DNA from: Sphingomonas sp. RIT328
GTDB lineage: Bacteria; Pseudomonadota; Alphaproteobacteria; Sphingomonadales; Sphingomonadaceae
Direction: 5' to 3'
DNA: 64,000 bases
Assembly: GCF_000632225.1 (NCBI RefSeq)
Contig: NZ_JFYV01000045.1
Location: 1 to 64,000, forward strand
Shown: piece by piece, positions 27,260-37,267 of the stretch
How the letters are laid out: each line of letters starts with the position of its first letter
Position numbering within the stretch: the first letter of the stretch is position 1
Translations under genes and position numbers: made by a program
The notes under the pieces: model-generated
What the model saw: the letters and a program-made list of their open reading frames with translations, nothing else
Told to the model about the DNA's origin: nothing
The model's database searches: none

Positions 27260-29203
27260 ATGCGTCTTCTCGCCTCCGCCTCGTGCCTGATGCTCGCGCT
27301 CGGTCTGGCCACTACTGCCGCCGCGGCACCGCGGCTCGACGGGGTGCTCGCCGACCATGCGGTGATCCAACGCGATCAGCCGATCGACCTCAGCGGCGAT
27401 GCCGGCGCGGGCGAGACGGTGATGATCTCGCTCGCCGGCCATACCGTCACCGCCAAGGCGACGCGCGACGGGCGGTTCACCGCGCAGCTGCCGGCGCTGC
27501 CCGCCGGCGGCCCCTATGAACTGACCATCGCCGCGGCGAGCGGCGCGGCGGTGATCCGCGACATCCTGATCGGGGACGTCTACCTCTGCTCGGGCCAGAG
27601 CAACATGGAGCTCGCGGTTACCGATGCGCAGAAGCTGATCCCGGACGCGCATCCGCCGCTCGACGACCAGTTGCGGCTGCTCACCATCGCCAAGGTCGCC
27701 GCGCCCGCGCCGCTCGCCCGCCTGTCGCAGCCGCCGCGCTGGGTCGCCGCGGACAACACCAGCGCGCAGGGCTTTTCGGCGGCCTGTTTCTATATGGCGC
27801 AGGCGCTGCGCCGCACCGCCAAGGTGCCGATCGGTGCGATCCATTCGAGCTGGGGCGGATCGCGGATCAGCGCCTGGATGAGCGCGCCGGCCTTGCGCAG
27901 CGCCGGCATGGGCGCGGAGGCGGATCTGCTCGCGCTCTATGCCCGCGACCCCGCTGCCGCCGAACGTCGCGCCTCGGGCATCTGGGAGGATTGGTGGCGC
28001 GCCGGTTCGGGCGACGCGCGCGGCCGCGAACCGTGGCAGGCCGATGCCGCGCTCGACTGGCAGCCGGTGCCGGCGATGACCAATTTCGAAACCTGGGGCA
28101 TTCCTGCGCTCGCCGACTATAACGGCATGATCTGGTATCAGCGCACGATCGACGTCACCGCCGAACAGGCGCGCGGGGCGGCGACGCTGGTGCTCGGCAT
28201 GGTCGACGATGCCGATCGGACCTGGGTCAACGGCGTCGGAGTCGGCGGCAGCAGCCTCGCCGCGCAGTCACGCGTCTATGCGCTGCCCGCCGGCACGTTG
28301 AAGGCGGGGCGCAACGTCATCACCGTCAATGACGACGACGTCTATGCCTATGGCGGCATGACCGGCCCCGCGGACACGATGCGCGTCACCTTCGCCGATG
28401 GCTCCAGCGTGCCGATCGGCAGCGGCTGGCGCTATGCGATCGCCAAGCGTCTGCCCGGTGCCGCGCCGCGCGTGCCGTGGGACGACATCAATGGCGCCGG
28501 CACGCTGTACAATGCGATGATCGCGCCGCTGTCGCCGATGCATATCGCCGGCATCGCTTGGTATCAGGGCGAGTCCGACACCGGCATTCCCGGCTATGAC
28601 CGGCGTCTCTCCGCGCTGATCGCCGACTGGCGCCGTCGCTTCGCCAGCCCGCGCGCCGCCGCGGGCATCGTCCAGCTCGCCTCCTACGGCACGCCGGAGA
28701 TCGCGCCGTCCGACAGCGGCTGGGGCATCGTCCGCGATGCGCAGCGCCGCGTCGCCGCCGCCGACCCGCTTGCCGGCATCGCGGTGGCGCTCGACATCGG
28801 CGACGTGCTCGACATCCATCCCGGCGAAAAGCACGAGGTCGGCCAGCGGCTCGCGCGGGTGATGCGTGCGGCCGTCTATAAGGAAAGCATAGCCGCCTCC
28901 GGTCCGACGATCGCCGGGGCCCATGCGGCCGCGGGTGGCGGCGTCGCGCTACAATTCGCGGGCGTAACCGGTGCGCTGCACGCGCGGGGCGCCGATCGCG
29001 CGATCGGCTTCCAGCTGTGCGACGCGGCGCCCGGCAGCTGCCGCTATGCGAGCGGCACCGTGGCGGAGACGACGGTGACGCTGCCGGGGGACGGCAAGCC
29101 GGTGACGCGCGTCCGCTACGCCTGGGCCGATTCGCCGGCGACCAACCTCGCCGACGAGGCGCAATTGCCGGTCGGCACCTTCGAGGTGCCGGTAACACGA
29201 TAA
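27260..29203 (+). CDS. Secreted SGNH acetylesterase (SASA / CE20-like)
   Basis: A 647-aa exported esterase of the sialate O-acetylesterase superfamily. The catalytic Ser114 lies in SGQSNMEL, the second block is SSWGGSRISAW, the third WYQGESDTG and the Asp/His pair is in DIHPGEK. A beta-sandwich insert (about 280-380) separates the halves, as in CE20 xylan acetylesterases. The signal peptide covers the first 23 residues. In front of GH3 and GH27 genes, de-acetylation of xylan oligosaccharides is the likely job; sialic acid genes are absent. Confidence 0.85.
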   Translation: MRLLASASCLMLALGLATTAAAAPRLDGVLADHAVIQRDQPIDLSGDAGAGETVMISLAGHTVTAKATRDGRFTAQLPALPAGGPYELTIAAASGAAVIRDILIGDVYLCSGQSNMELAVTDAQKLIPDAHPPLDDQLRLLTIAKVAAPAPLARLSQPPRWVAADNTSAQGFSAACFYMAQALRRTAKVPIGAIHSSWGGSRISAWMSAPALRSAGMGAEADLLALYARDPAAAERRASGIWEDWWRAGSGDARGREPWQADAALDWQPVPAMTNFETWGIPALADYNGMIWYQRTIDVTAEQARGAATLVLGMVDDADRTWVNGVGVGGSSLAAQSRVYALPAGTLKAGRNVITVNDDDVYAYGGMTGPADTMRVTFADGSSVPIGSGWRYAIAKRLPGAAPRVPWDDINGAGTLYNAMIAPLSPMHIAGIAWYQGESDTGIPGYDRRLSALIADWRRRFASPRAAAGIVQLASYGTPEIAPSDSGWGIVRDAQRRVAAADPLAGIAVALDIGDVLDIHPGEKHEVGQRLARVMRAAVYKESIAASGPTIAGAHAAAGGGVALQFAGVTGALHARGADRAIGFQLCDAAPGSCRYASGTVAETTVTLPGDGKPVTRVRYAWADSPATNLADEAQLPVGTFEVPVTR

Positions 29204-29230
29204 GCGGCAAATGCCGCGACGGGAGAGACA

Positions 29231-31918
29231 ATGAAGGCGATCACCATGCGAGCGACGGCCCTAGCCACGGCGGGCGTCGCGCTCGCCCTCACCCCGGCGC
29301 TGGCCCGCGAATCCACGACGCCCGCCCAGACGCCGGCGCCGGCCGCGGCGCAAGGCGACGAGGCGATCCGCCTCGCCACCGCGACGGTCGCGCGCATGAC
29401 GATCGCCGAGAAGCTGCCGCAATTGCTCAACGTCGCGCCGGCGATCCCGCGGCTGCGCATCCCCGCCTATAATTGGTGGACGGAATCGCTCCACGGCGCA
29501 CTCGGCGCGCGCAACACCACCAACTTTCCCGAACCGATCGGCCTTGCCGCCAGCTTCGACGCGCCGCTCGTCCATGATGTCGCCGGCGCGATCTCGACCG
29601 AGGTGCGCGGCCTCCATACGCTCGCGCGCGAGACCGGCCGGGTCGGGCGGATCGGCAACGGACTCGACACCTGGTCGCCCAACATCAACATCTTTCGCGA
29701 TCCGCGCTGGGGGCGTGGACAGGAGACCTATGGCGAGGACCCGTTCCTCACCGCGACGATGGGCGTCGCCTTCGTCCGCGGCATGCAGGGGCCGAACCCC
29801 GATCGCCCGCAGGTGATCGCCACGCCCAAGCATTTCGCGGTACACAGCGGTCCCGAGGGCACGCGGCACGAGGCCAACGTCTTCGTGTCGCCGCACGATC
29901 TTGAGGACACCTATCTGCCCGCCTTCCGTGCCGCGATCGTCGACGGGCGTGCCGGATCGGTGATGTGCGCGTACAACCGTATCGATGGCCAGCCCGCCTG
30001 CGCGAGCGACCTGCTGCTCAAGGAGCATCTGCGCGGCGCCTGGGGTTTCACCGGCTATGTCGTCTCCGACTGCGACGCGGTGAAGGACATCGCCGACAAT
30101 CACAAATACGCCCCCGACAGCGCCACCGCGGTCGCCGCGGCGCTGCGCACCGGTGTCGACAGCGAGTGCAACAACGCCTCGACCGCCGATACCGCCGGTC
30201 TGGAGACCCGCTATCGCGAGGCGCTCGACCGCGGCCTGATCAGCGAGGGGGATGTCGATCAGGCGCTGATCCGCCTATTCGCCGCGCGCTACCGCAACGG
30301 CGATCTGCCCGGCCTGGCCGGCGCCCCCGCCGCGATCCCGACCGGCGCGATCGGCAGCCCTGCGCATCGCGCGCTCGCGCTCGCCGCCGCGGAACGATCG
30401 ATGGTGCTGCTCAAGAACGACGGCGTGCTGCCGCTGCGCAGCGGCGTCAAGGTGGCGGTGGTCGGGCCGCTCGGCGATGCGACGCGCGTGCTGCGCGGCA
30501 ATTATTCGTCGGGCCTGTCCGGGCCGCCGGTCTCGGTGCTCGAAGGCCTGCGCACCACGCTCGGCGCGAGCCAGGTGACGCTGGTGCCTTTCGGCGAGTC
30601 GATGACCGACGGTGACCGCGTGCCGACCAGCGCGTTGCGCACCCCCGACGGCAAGCCCGGCGTACTCGCCCGTTACTACAATCCGGCGACGCCGCTGCCG
30701 GCGCTGTTCGCCCCCGGGACGCGCGAGAAGACGATCGCCGCGGTCCGCTATCAGGCCAAGCCGGTGGTGACGCGGATCGAACCCGATGTCGGTGACCGCA
30801 ACCTCGACCTCGCGCGCGTCGCCGACGTCCATCGCACGGTGTTCACCGGCTTCCTCGTCCCGCCTGCGACCGGCCGCTACCGCGTCGGCCTGTCGGGGTC
30901 GGGCGGGACGCTCGAGCTCGACGGGCGGATCGTCTCGGATCGGACCAAGGCGCGCTGGAACGATCTGCCCGGCATGACCACGATCGAGCTGACCGCGGGC
31001 AAGCGCTATCCGTTCACTGTCACCGGCGGCGGCGGCGACCTCGTCTGGAAGCGCGTCTCGGCGACGCCCGACGCCGATCTCAAGCGCGCCGCCGCCGCAG
31101 CCGACGTGCTCGTCGCGGTGGTCGGCCTGACCTCGGACCTCGAAGCGGAAGAGACCGGGGTGACGATGCCGGGCTTCTCCGGCGGCGACAAGACGACGCT
31201 CGACCTGCCTGCCGACCAGCTGGCGATGCTCGACCAGGCGCGCGCCACCGGCAAGCCGATCGTCCTCGTCGCGATGAACGGCAGCCCGATCAACCTCGCC
31301 TGGGCGAAGGATCATGCCGCCGCGGTGCTGGAGGCCTGGTATCCCGGCGAGGCGGGGGGGCTTGCCGCCGCCAATATCCTGACCGGCCGCACCAATCCAT
31401 CGGGCCGGCTGCCGCTGACCTTCTACCGCAGCGTCGCCGACCTGCCGCCGTTCGGCGATTATGCGATGACCGGCCGGACCTATCGCTATTTCAAGGGCAC
31501 GCCGGTCTATCCCTTCGGCCACGGCCTCAGCTACACGCGCTTCGCCTTCGCGCCGCTCACCGTCACCCCCGCGCCGGGCGGGGCCGAGACCGGCCTCAGC
31601 GTCGCCACCCGCATCACCAACAGCGGCGAGCGCTCCGGGGAAGAGGTGGCGCAACTCTACCTCGACTTCCCGGATGCGCCCGGCGTGCCGCGCGTTGCGC
31701 TGCGCGGCTTCCAGCGCGTCGCGCTGCGCCCGGGCGAGGCGAAGGACGTGCGGTTCGACCTGTCGCCGCGCGATCTCAGCGCGGTGACGCCCGATGGCCG
31801 GCGGATGGTGATGGCGGGGCGCTACCGTGTCACCGTCGGCGCCAGCCAGCCGGGGACCGGCGTTCCCGGCCAGTCGGCCGCCTTCACCGCCCGTCAGTCC
31901 GCGGAGCTGCCGAAATGA
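29231..31918 (+). CDS. GH3 beta-xylosidase/glucosidase with PA14 insert
   Basis: An 895-aa secreted glycoside hydrolase family 3 enzyme. After a signal peptide (ends near LALTPALA) come the (beta/alpha)8 domain with the substrate block ATPKHFAVHSGPEG, and the nucleophile Asp280 in YVVSDCDAV. The second domain is interrupted by a PA14-like beta domain (about 477-600, GVLARYYNP to VWKRV), then continues with AVLEAWYPGEAGG and a C-terminal FnIII-like domain. NWWTESLHG near the N-terminus is typical of xylan 1,4-beta-xylosidases of this family. The stop overlaps the GH27 start as ATGA. Confidence 0.92.
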   Translation: MKAITMRATALATAGVALALTPALARESTTPAQTPAPAAAQGDEAIRLATATVARMTIAEKLPQLLNVAPAIPRLRIPAYNWWTESLHGALGARNTTNFPEPIGLAASFDAPLVHDVAGAISTEVRGLHTLARETGRVGRIGNGLDTWSPNINIFRDPRWGRGQETYGEDPFLTATMGVAFVRGMQGPNPDRPQVIATPKHFAVHSGPEGTRHEANVFVSPHDLEDTYLPAFRAAIVDGRAGSVMCAYNRIDGQPACASDLLLKEHLRGAWGFTGYVVSDCDAVKDIADNHKYAPDSATAVAAALRTGVDSECNNASTADTAGLETRYREALDRGLISEGDVDQALIRLFAARYRNGDLPGLAGAPAAIPTGAIGSPAHRALALAAAERSMVLLKNDGVLPLRSGVKVAVVGPLGDATRVLRGNYSSGLSGPPVSVLEGLRTTLGASQVTLVPFGESMTDGDRVPTSALRTPDGKPGVLARYYNPATPLPALFAPGTREKTIAAVRYQAKPVVTRIEPDVGDRNLDLARVADVHRTVFTGFLVPPATGRYRVGLSGSGGTLELDGRIVSDRTKARWNDLPGMTTIELTAGKRYPFTVTGGGGDLVWKRVSATPDADLKRAAAAADVLVAVVGLTSDLEAEETGVTMPGFSGGDKTTLDLPADQLAMLDQARATGKPIVLVAMNGSPINLAWAKDHAAAVLEAWYPGEAGGLAAANILTGRTNPSGRLPLTFYRSVADLPPFGDYAMTGRTYRYFKGTPVYPFGHGLSYTRFAFAPLTVTPAPGGAETGLSVATRITNSGERSGEEVAQLYLDFPDAPGVPRVALRGFQRVALRPGEAKDVRFDLSPRDLSAVTPDGRRMVMAGRYRVTVGASQPGTGVPGQSAAFTARQSAELPK

Positions 31919-33795
31919 TCCGCCGCCTCCTGCTCGCCGGCGCCGCGCTGGGGCTGTTCGCGACTCCGGCTCTCGCCGCCGATCCGCTCGCCGCCACCGG
32001 CCGATGGAGCGCCAATACCGACGGCAGCGCCCCGACGCCGCCGATGGGCTGGAACAGCTGGAATGCCTTCAACAGCGATGTCGACGAGGAGAAGGTGCTC
32101 GCCTCGGCCCAGGCGCTGCTCGACACCGGCCTCGTCAAGCTCGGCTATCGCTACGTCAACATCGACGACGGCTGGTGGCTCAAGCGTCGTCAGCCCGACG
32201 GGCGGATGCTGATCCGCACCGATCACTTCCCCTCCGCCGCGACGGGTCGCGACCCGAGCTTCCGCCCCTTCACCGACCGGCTGCACGCCATGGGGCTGAA
32301 GGCCGGCATCTATTCGGACATCGGCCGCAACAGCTGCGGCCAGATCTACACGCCCGATTTCAAGAACCAGCCCGAGGGCACCGTCGCCGAACGGGAGATC
32401 GGCCTGTACGGCCATATCGACCAGGACATCGCACTCTACTTCCGCGACTGGAACTTCGACTTCATCAAGGTCGATGCCTGCGGTATCCGCGGCCTGCCCG
32501 CCGATGCGCCGCGCGTCCGATCGGGCCTGTACCGGGCTCTGCCGCCGCTGGTCGACATGCAGTCGCTCGGCGGCTCCGACATCGCCGGCATCCGCGGCCT
32601 GTACCAGCAGGTCGGCGGCGCGATCCGCCGTTATGCGGGGGACCGGCCCTATGTCTTCTCGCTATGCCTTTGGGGTGCGGGCGACGTGCGCGCCTGGGGC
32701 AAGGACGTCGGCAACAGCTCGCGGACCAGCGACGATATCCAGCCGATCTGGACGCGGATGCTGACCAATTTCGACACGGTGACGCATCGCGCGCTATACG
32801 CGCACCCCGGTTCGTGGAATGATCCCGACATGCTGTTCGTCGGCACCGGCGACTTCGATACGGCGCATCCGGTCGAGGCACGCTCGCACTTCTCGCTCTG
32901 GGCGATGCTCAACGCGCCGCTGATCATCGGCTATGACCTGCGCAAGCTGACCCCCGAGCTGCTGACGATCTTCGGCAATGCCGATCTCGTCGCGCTCAAC
33001 CAGGATGCGGCGGGCAATCAGGCGGTACTCGCCTATGATTCCGACGACGTGCAGATCTTCGCCAAGACGCTGGCGGACGGCAGCAAGGGCGTCGCGATCT
33101 TCAACCGCACCGCCGCCCCGACCAGGGCGGTGCTCACCGCCGACCACCTCAAGCTGCTCCCCTCGGCCGACGTGCGGCTGCATGACCTGTGGAGCAAGGC
33201 CGACAGCCGCTTCCGCGGCGAGACGACGCTGACGCTCGCCCCGCACGAGACGCGCGTGTTCCGCGCCAGCGGCACGCGGCGGCTGGCGAACGGCCTCTAT
33301 CTTTCCGAACAGACCGGCCGGGTCAATCCGGCGGTCGACGGCGTGGCGACGCCACAGGCCGATCCCACCATCCATCATTCGCCGACGCCCTGGGGTGGCA
33401 CCCGCGGCACCGGCGACCATCCGCAATATGGCGGCTGGGGCGGTGCCGAGGCGGATCGTGCGCCTTATGGCAAGCTGATGCGCGTCGCCGGGCGGGAGTA
33501 TGACACCGGCATCGGCATCCTTGCCAATTCGCGGCTGGAGGTCCGCAACCAGGGCTTCACCCGCTTCAGCGCGCAGGTCGGCGTCAACGACTCCGGACAG
33601 AAGGCCGGCAAGGTCACGTTCGAGATATGGGGTGACGGGCGGTTGCTCGGCCGCTCGCCGGCGATGGCGTTCGGCACGCCGGCCGCTCCCATGCAGGCCG
33701 ACGTGCGCGGCGTGGCGATCGTCGAGCTGGTCGCGCGCGCCAGCGATGGCGCGATCCAGCCGGCAACCTGGGCCGAGGCCGCACTGTCCCGCTAA
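31915..33795 (+). CDS. GH27 alpha-galactosidase (or beta-L-arabinopyranosidase) with NPCBM domain
   Basis: A 626-aa secreted family 27 enzyme. The signal peptide ends at ALAA. PPMGWNSWNAF opens the catalytic barrel, YVNIDDGWW follows, the nucleophile Asp187 lies in FIKVDACG, and the acid/base Asp is in SWNDPDMLFVG. A beta domain follows, and residues about 480-626 form an NPCBM-like galactose-binding module (YDTGIGILANSRLEV). The family also holds beta-L-arabinopyranosidases, which sequence alone does not exclude. Last gene of the halogenase-esterase-GH3-GH27 operon. Confidence 0.92.
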   Translation: MIRRLLLAGAALGLFATPALAADPLAATGRWSANTDGSAPTPPMGWNSWNAFNSDVDEEKVLASAQALLDTGLVKLGYRYVNIDDGWWLKRRQPDGRMLIRTDHFPSAATGRDPSFRPFTDRLHAMGLKAGIYSDIGRNSCGQIYTPDFKNQPEGTVAEREIGLYGHIDQDIALYFRDWNFDFIKVDACGIRGLPADAPRVRSGLYRALPPLVDMQSLGGSDIAGIRGLYQQVGGAIRRYAGDRPYVFSLCLWGAGDVRAWGKDVGNSSRTSDDIQPIWTRMLTNFDTVTHRALYAHPGSWNDPDMLFVGTGDFDTAHPVEARSHFSLWAMLNAPLIIGYDLRKLTPELLTIFGNADLVALNQDAAGNQAVLAYDSDDVQIFAKTLADGSKGVAIFNRTAAPTRAVLTADHLKLLPSADVRLHDLWSKADSRFRGETTLTLAPHETRVFRASGTRRLANGLYLSEQTGRVNPAVDGVATPQADPTIHHSPTPWGGTRGTGDHPQYGGWGGAEADRAPYGKLMRVAGREYDTGIGILANSRLEVRNQGFTRFSAQVGVNDSGQKAGKVTFEIWGDGRLLGRSPAMAFGTPAAPMQADVRGVAIVELVARASDGAIQPATWAEAALSR

Positions 33796-33855
33796 GCACT
33801 ATGCCAATACCTTCCGCTTATTGACTTATCCTGTGATCCGCGCCTTGTCTGTCGG

Positions 33856-34623
33856 GTGGCCAGCGAAGATGAGACCGACGGGGCAGCCGTGCCCGCACCC
33901 GATCCGCGGACGCGGCGACCGGGCCGGCGTCTGCGCGGCGCGGTCGCCAACAAGCTCGGCATCGCCATCCTGTCGGGCGAGTATCGCCCCGGCGACGTGC
34001 TGACCGGCGAAATCGCCGCGGCGGAGGCGCTCGACGTCTCCCGCGGCGCCTATCGCGAGGCGGTGCAGGTGCTGACCGCTAAGGGGCTGGTCGAAAGCCG
34101 CCCCAAGACCGGCACGCACGTGCTGCCGCGCGAACGGTGGAACCTGCTCGACCCCGATGTGCTCGCCTGGGCCTTTGCCGGCGAGCCCGATCCACGGCTG
34201 ATCCGCAGCCTGTTCGAACTGCGGCTGGTGGTCGAGCCCGCCGCCGCCGCGCTGGCCGCCGATCGCCGCACGCGCGCGGATCTCAGCCGGATGGGCGAGG
34301 CGCTCAAGGGCATGCGCCGCCACACGCTGGCGACTCCGGAGGGCCGCGCCGCGGATCGCGACTTCCATGATGCGCTGCTGCACGCGACCGGCAATGATGC
34401 GATGATCGTGCTCGGCGCGTCGATCGGCGCGGCGGTGGCGTGGACGACGCAGTTCAAGCAGCGCACCCGCGCGCTGCCGCGCGACCCCATCCCCGACCAT
34501 GCGCGTGTCTATGACGCGGTCGCGGCCCGCGATATCGCCGGCGCGACCGCGGCGATGCAGGCGCTCGTCGACCTCGCGCTCAACGACACGCGCAGCGCGA
34601 TGCCCGCCGAAACGCGGGTCTGA
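33856..34623 (+). CDS. GntR-family (FCD type) regulator
   Basis: A 255-aa regulator starting at GTG (33856). After a charged, Pro-rich N-terminus the winged helix covers about residues 28-95, with EALDVSRGAYREAVQVL as recognition region, followed by an FCD all-helical ligand domain with LRLVVEPAAAALAA and DFHDALLHATGN. FCD regulators of this kind often sense sugar acids such as galactonate or glucuronate. It lies at the junction of the GH3/GH27 operon and the convergent GH43 operon, so a uronate or aldonate released from glucuronoarabinoxylan is a plausible ligand; that is inference. Confidence 0.88.
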   Translation: MASEDETDGAAVPAPDPRTRRPGRRLRGAVANKLGIAILSGEYRPGDVLTGEIAAAEALDVSRGAYREAVQVLTAKGLVESRPKTGTHVLPRERWNLLDPDVLAWAFAGEPDPRLIRSLFELRLVVEPAAAALAADRRTRADLSRMGEALKGMRRHTLATPEGRAADRDFHDALLHATGNDAMIVLGASIGAAVAWTTQFKQRTRALPRDPIPDHARVYDAVAARDIAGATAAMQALVDLALNDTRSAMPAETRV

Positions 34624-34629
34624 CGGTCG

Positions 34630-36192
34630 CTAGGGGCGCACCGGCCCGGCCGGCGCCAGCTTCGACAGGGTGAAGCCGTCGACGTCGATCCAGCCCCGGC
34701 TCGGCGCGGCGTTATAGCAGAACAGCGCATATTGCTCGCCCTGGAAGGTGCCCGTCCGCCACGCGAAGGCGAGCGGCACGTCACCGCCGAGCGCGGTCCA
34801 GCGCCGCCCGTCGAGGCTGTAGGCGAAGCGGCTGCGATCGGTGGTGAAGTCCATGTCGGTGCGCAGCCACAGCGCCTCGCTGCGCGGCAGAGCGGCGCTC
34901 GCCTGTGTCGTCGTGACCGCGCCCTCGACGCGATCCTCCGTGGTTTCCGCCAGCAATGTGGTCCGGCCGGCGGCATCGCGCGTCACCGTCAGATTGCCGC
35001 TATACTGGCCGAGCGTCCCGAAGCCGCAGCGGTCGCCCGCGGCGAGATGGCGGATGTCGAGCTTGACCTCGCCACGGCTTGCCGGCCCCTGCCCCTTCTG
35101 GGTCAGCGTGTTGCGCGCCGACCAGAAGCGCGGCGCCAGCGTCGGGCGCAGCCGCAGCCAGCCCGGCCGCTCGGTCAGCGACCAGCGCGCGGGATCGGGA
35201 TTGTGGTTCCACTGCCATTGCAGCCCGAGCCGCGGGGCGGTGAACGTATCTGAGGTGCCGGGCTCGGCGAAGCGGCCGCCGGGAATCGGCTTGGCGGCGC
35301 GGCGCGGCACGCGGCCGGGCGCGGATGGCGTGCCCCAGACGGGCCAGCCGTCCTGCCAGAACACCGGGCTCATGTTGGTCATCCGCCCGATCGCGCCGCT
35401 GTCTTCCATGACGAAGCCGAACCAGCGCCCGTCGGGCAGATCGACCAGCGCACCCTGATGGCCGCCGGTCTTGTCGTCGATCTGGTCGCGCGTCTCCCAC
35501 GGCCCGAACAGGCTGCGCGACCGCGACACGCTGAGCGCGAGCCGCGGCGGCAGCGCATTGAACAGATAATAATAGTCGCCGCGGCGGATGATCTTCGACC
35601 CTTCCGCCCCCTTGATATAGTGGATTCGCCGCGCGTCGGTGACATGCGCCAGCGCCGCATCGAGCGTCAGCAGCGTGATCGTGCCGTCGGCGGTGGAGGC
35701 GGTGGCGAGATAGGCGCGGCCGTCGGGCTCGATGAACAGGCCGGGATCGAACGCCTCGCGCTCCAGCTCGTGATAGCGCCACGGCCCGCGCACGTCCTTG
35801 GCATACCAGATGCGCGTCTTCTGCCCGACCGGCGTGTTGGCGAGATAATAGGTGCCGGCATGATAGCGCAGGCTCGAGGCGAAGAGCCCCTTGCGATAGG
35901 CGTTGCCGCCCTGAAGATCGTATTGCGGCAGGCCTTCCAGCCGATCGACGAGATGCGAGACGATCGTCCAGTTGATCAGGTCGCGGCTGTGCAGGATGGT
36001 GATCCCCGGCACGTTGGCGAAGGTGGTGCTCGCCATATAATAATCGGAGCCGACGCGGATCACGTCGGGATCGGGATAGTCCGCGTAAAGCACCGGGTTG
36101 CGGAAGCTGCCGTCGCCCTGATCCGAACGCCACACCTGCGCCGACGCCGCGCCGGCGATCAGCAGCGCCGCACCCAGCAGGCCGAGCCTCAT
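34630..36192 (-). CDS. GH43 beta-xylosidase/arabinofuranosidase with C-terminal beta-sandwich
   Basis: A 520-aa secreted GH43 enzyme: signal peptide MRLGLLGAALLIAGAASAQ, then a five-bladed propeller with the catalytic base Asp in ADYPDPDVIR, the pKa-tuning Asp in FDPGLFIEPDG and the acid Glu in KGAEGSKIIRRG. Residues about 320-520 form the DUF1349-like beta-sandwich common to GH43 xylosidases of the exo type. It is translated from an ATGA overlap with the esterase gene. Last gene of a four-gene leftward operon. Confidence 0.9.
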   Translation of the reverse strand: MRLGLLGAALLIAGAASAQVWRSDQGDGSFRNPVLYADYPDPDVIRVGSDYYMASTTFANVPGITILHSRDLINWTIVSHLVDRLEGLPQYDLQGGNAYRKGLFASSLRYHAGTYYLANTPVGQKTRIWYAKDVRGPWRYHELEREAFDPGLFIEPDGRAYLATASTADGTITLLTLDAALAHVTDARRIHYIKGAEGSKIIRRGDYYYLFNALPPRLALSVSRSRSLFGPWETRDQIDDKTGGHQGALVDLPDGRWFGFVMEDSGAIGRMTNMSPVFWQDGWPVWGTPSAPGRVPRRAAKPIPGGRFAEPGTSDTFTAPRLGLQWQWNHNPDPARWSLTERPGWLRLRPTLAPRFWSARNTLTQKGQGPASRGEVKLDIRHLAAGDRCGFGTLGQYSGNLTVTRDAAGRTTLLAETTEDRVEGAVTTTQASAALPRSEALWLRTDMDFTTDRSRFAYSLDGRRWTALGGDVPLAFAWRTGTFQGEQYALFCYNAAPSRGWIDVDGFTLSKLAPAGPVRP

Positions 36193-37247
36193 CGGCCGAA
36201 CGCCAGCGCCCGGCCGAAGAAGGGCAGCATCGCCCCCTGCACCCGCCCGGCGACGCCGCTGACGTGATCGCCCGGATAGACGGTGAAGCTGTTGGCGATA
36301 CCGTAGCGGTCGAGCCCGTCGTGCAGCCGCGCGGCATCGTCCTTCAACCCGTCACGATCGCCGACGTCGATCCCGATCGCGGCATACCGTTTGAGATTGC
36401 CGGCATATTGGTCGAGCATCGCGAGCGGCGCATTCGCCGCCCAGCGGGCCAGCACGTCGGGCTGCGAGACGCCGTCCTTGACCGGCAGGTCGAGGAACAA
36501 CGGCGGCGCCTTGGGATCGGGCGACCAGGCCGCCGCGGTGGCGAGCTGTGCCCGCAGCCCCCACGGCAGGCTCGCGCTGTCGGCGGGCGAGCGCAGCGCA
36601 CGGATCGTCGCCTCGGCCGCCGCATCGGTCTGGCCGAGCGCGCGGGTGGAGAGACAGCACGGGCTCATCATGTAGAGCGCGCCGAACGTCTCGGGATGCT
36701 TCATCCCGATCCGGGCGGTGCCGTATCCGCCCATCGAATGACCGGCGAGCCCGCGGCTGCGCCGGTCGGCGAGGGTGCGGTAATGGCCGTCGATATAGGC
36801 GACGAGATCGCGGGCGACGAACGTCTCGAAATCGCCGACCGTCACCGAACTCGAATAGAAGGAGCCGTTGTGCATCGTCTTGCTGTCGGGCAGCACGACG
36901 ATCATCTCGCGCGTGCCTTGCGCAAAGGCGCCCTCGATCGTCTGCGGCACATGGATCTCCTTGACCCATTGCTCGACGCCGATCGAATAGCCGTGCAGCG
37001 CATAGACGACCGGATAGCGCTGCTTGGGATGGCTGCGATAGCCGGGCGGCAGCACCACCAGCACCGCGCGATCGGCGCTGTTGCCCTCCAGATTGCCTTC
37101 GACGCTGGGCGCATGGACGGTGATCCGCTCGACCGTCACCGGCTTGGCGCCAGCAACCGGCGGGGGCGCGGGCGTCGCGACCTGCGCCGGGGCGGAGGCA
37201 GCGCCGAACAGCGCAAGCGCGGCGGCGAGCAGGGGAAGTCGGATCAT
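36189..37247 (-). CDS. Secreted CE1-type esterase (feruloyl/acetyl esterase candidate)
   Basis: A 352-aa alpha/beta hydrolase of the esterase D / CE1 kind. Signal peptide in the first 22 residues; the nucleophile Ser171 lies in GHSMGG, with YPVVYALHGYSIG as oxyanion region and YPGDHVSG carrying the likely catalytic His. Feruloyl and acetylxylan esterases are the usual members found between GH43 genes. I start at the ATG at 37247, 5 bases after GAGGA; the frame is open further upstream but overlaps the preceding gene. Substrate is inferred from context. Confidence 0.85.
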   Translation of the reverse strand: MIRLPLLAAALALFGAASAPAQVATPAPPPVAGAKPVTVERITVHAPSVEGNLEGNSADRAVLVVLPPGYRSHPKQRYPVVYALHGYSIGVEQWVKEIHVPQTIEGAFAQGTREMIVVLPDSKTMHNGSFYSSSVTVGDFETFVARDLVAYIDGHYRTLADRRSRGLAGHSMGGYGTARIGMKHPETFGALYMMSPCCLSTRALGQTDAAAEATIRALRSPADSASLPWGLRAQLATAAAWSPDPKAPPLFLDLPVKDGVSQPDVLARWAANAPLAMLDQYAGNLKRYAAIGIDVGDRDGLKDDAARLHDGLDRYGIANSFTVYPGDHVSGVAGRVQGAMLPFFGRALAFGR

Positions 37248-37267
37248 GCGAAGTCCTCGATTTGCGC

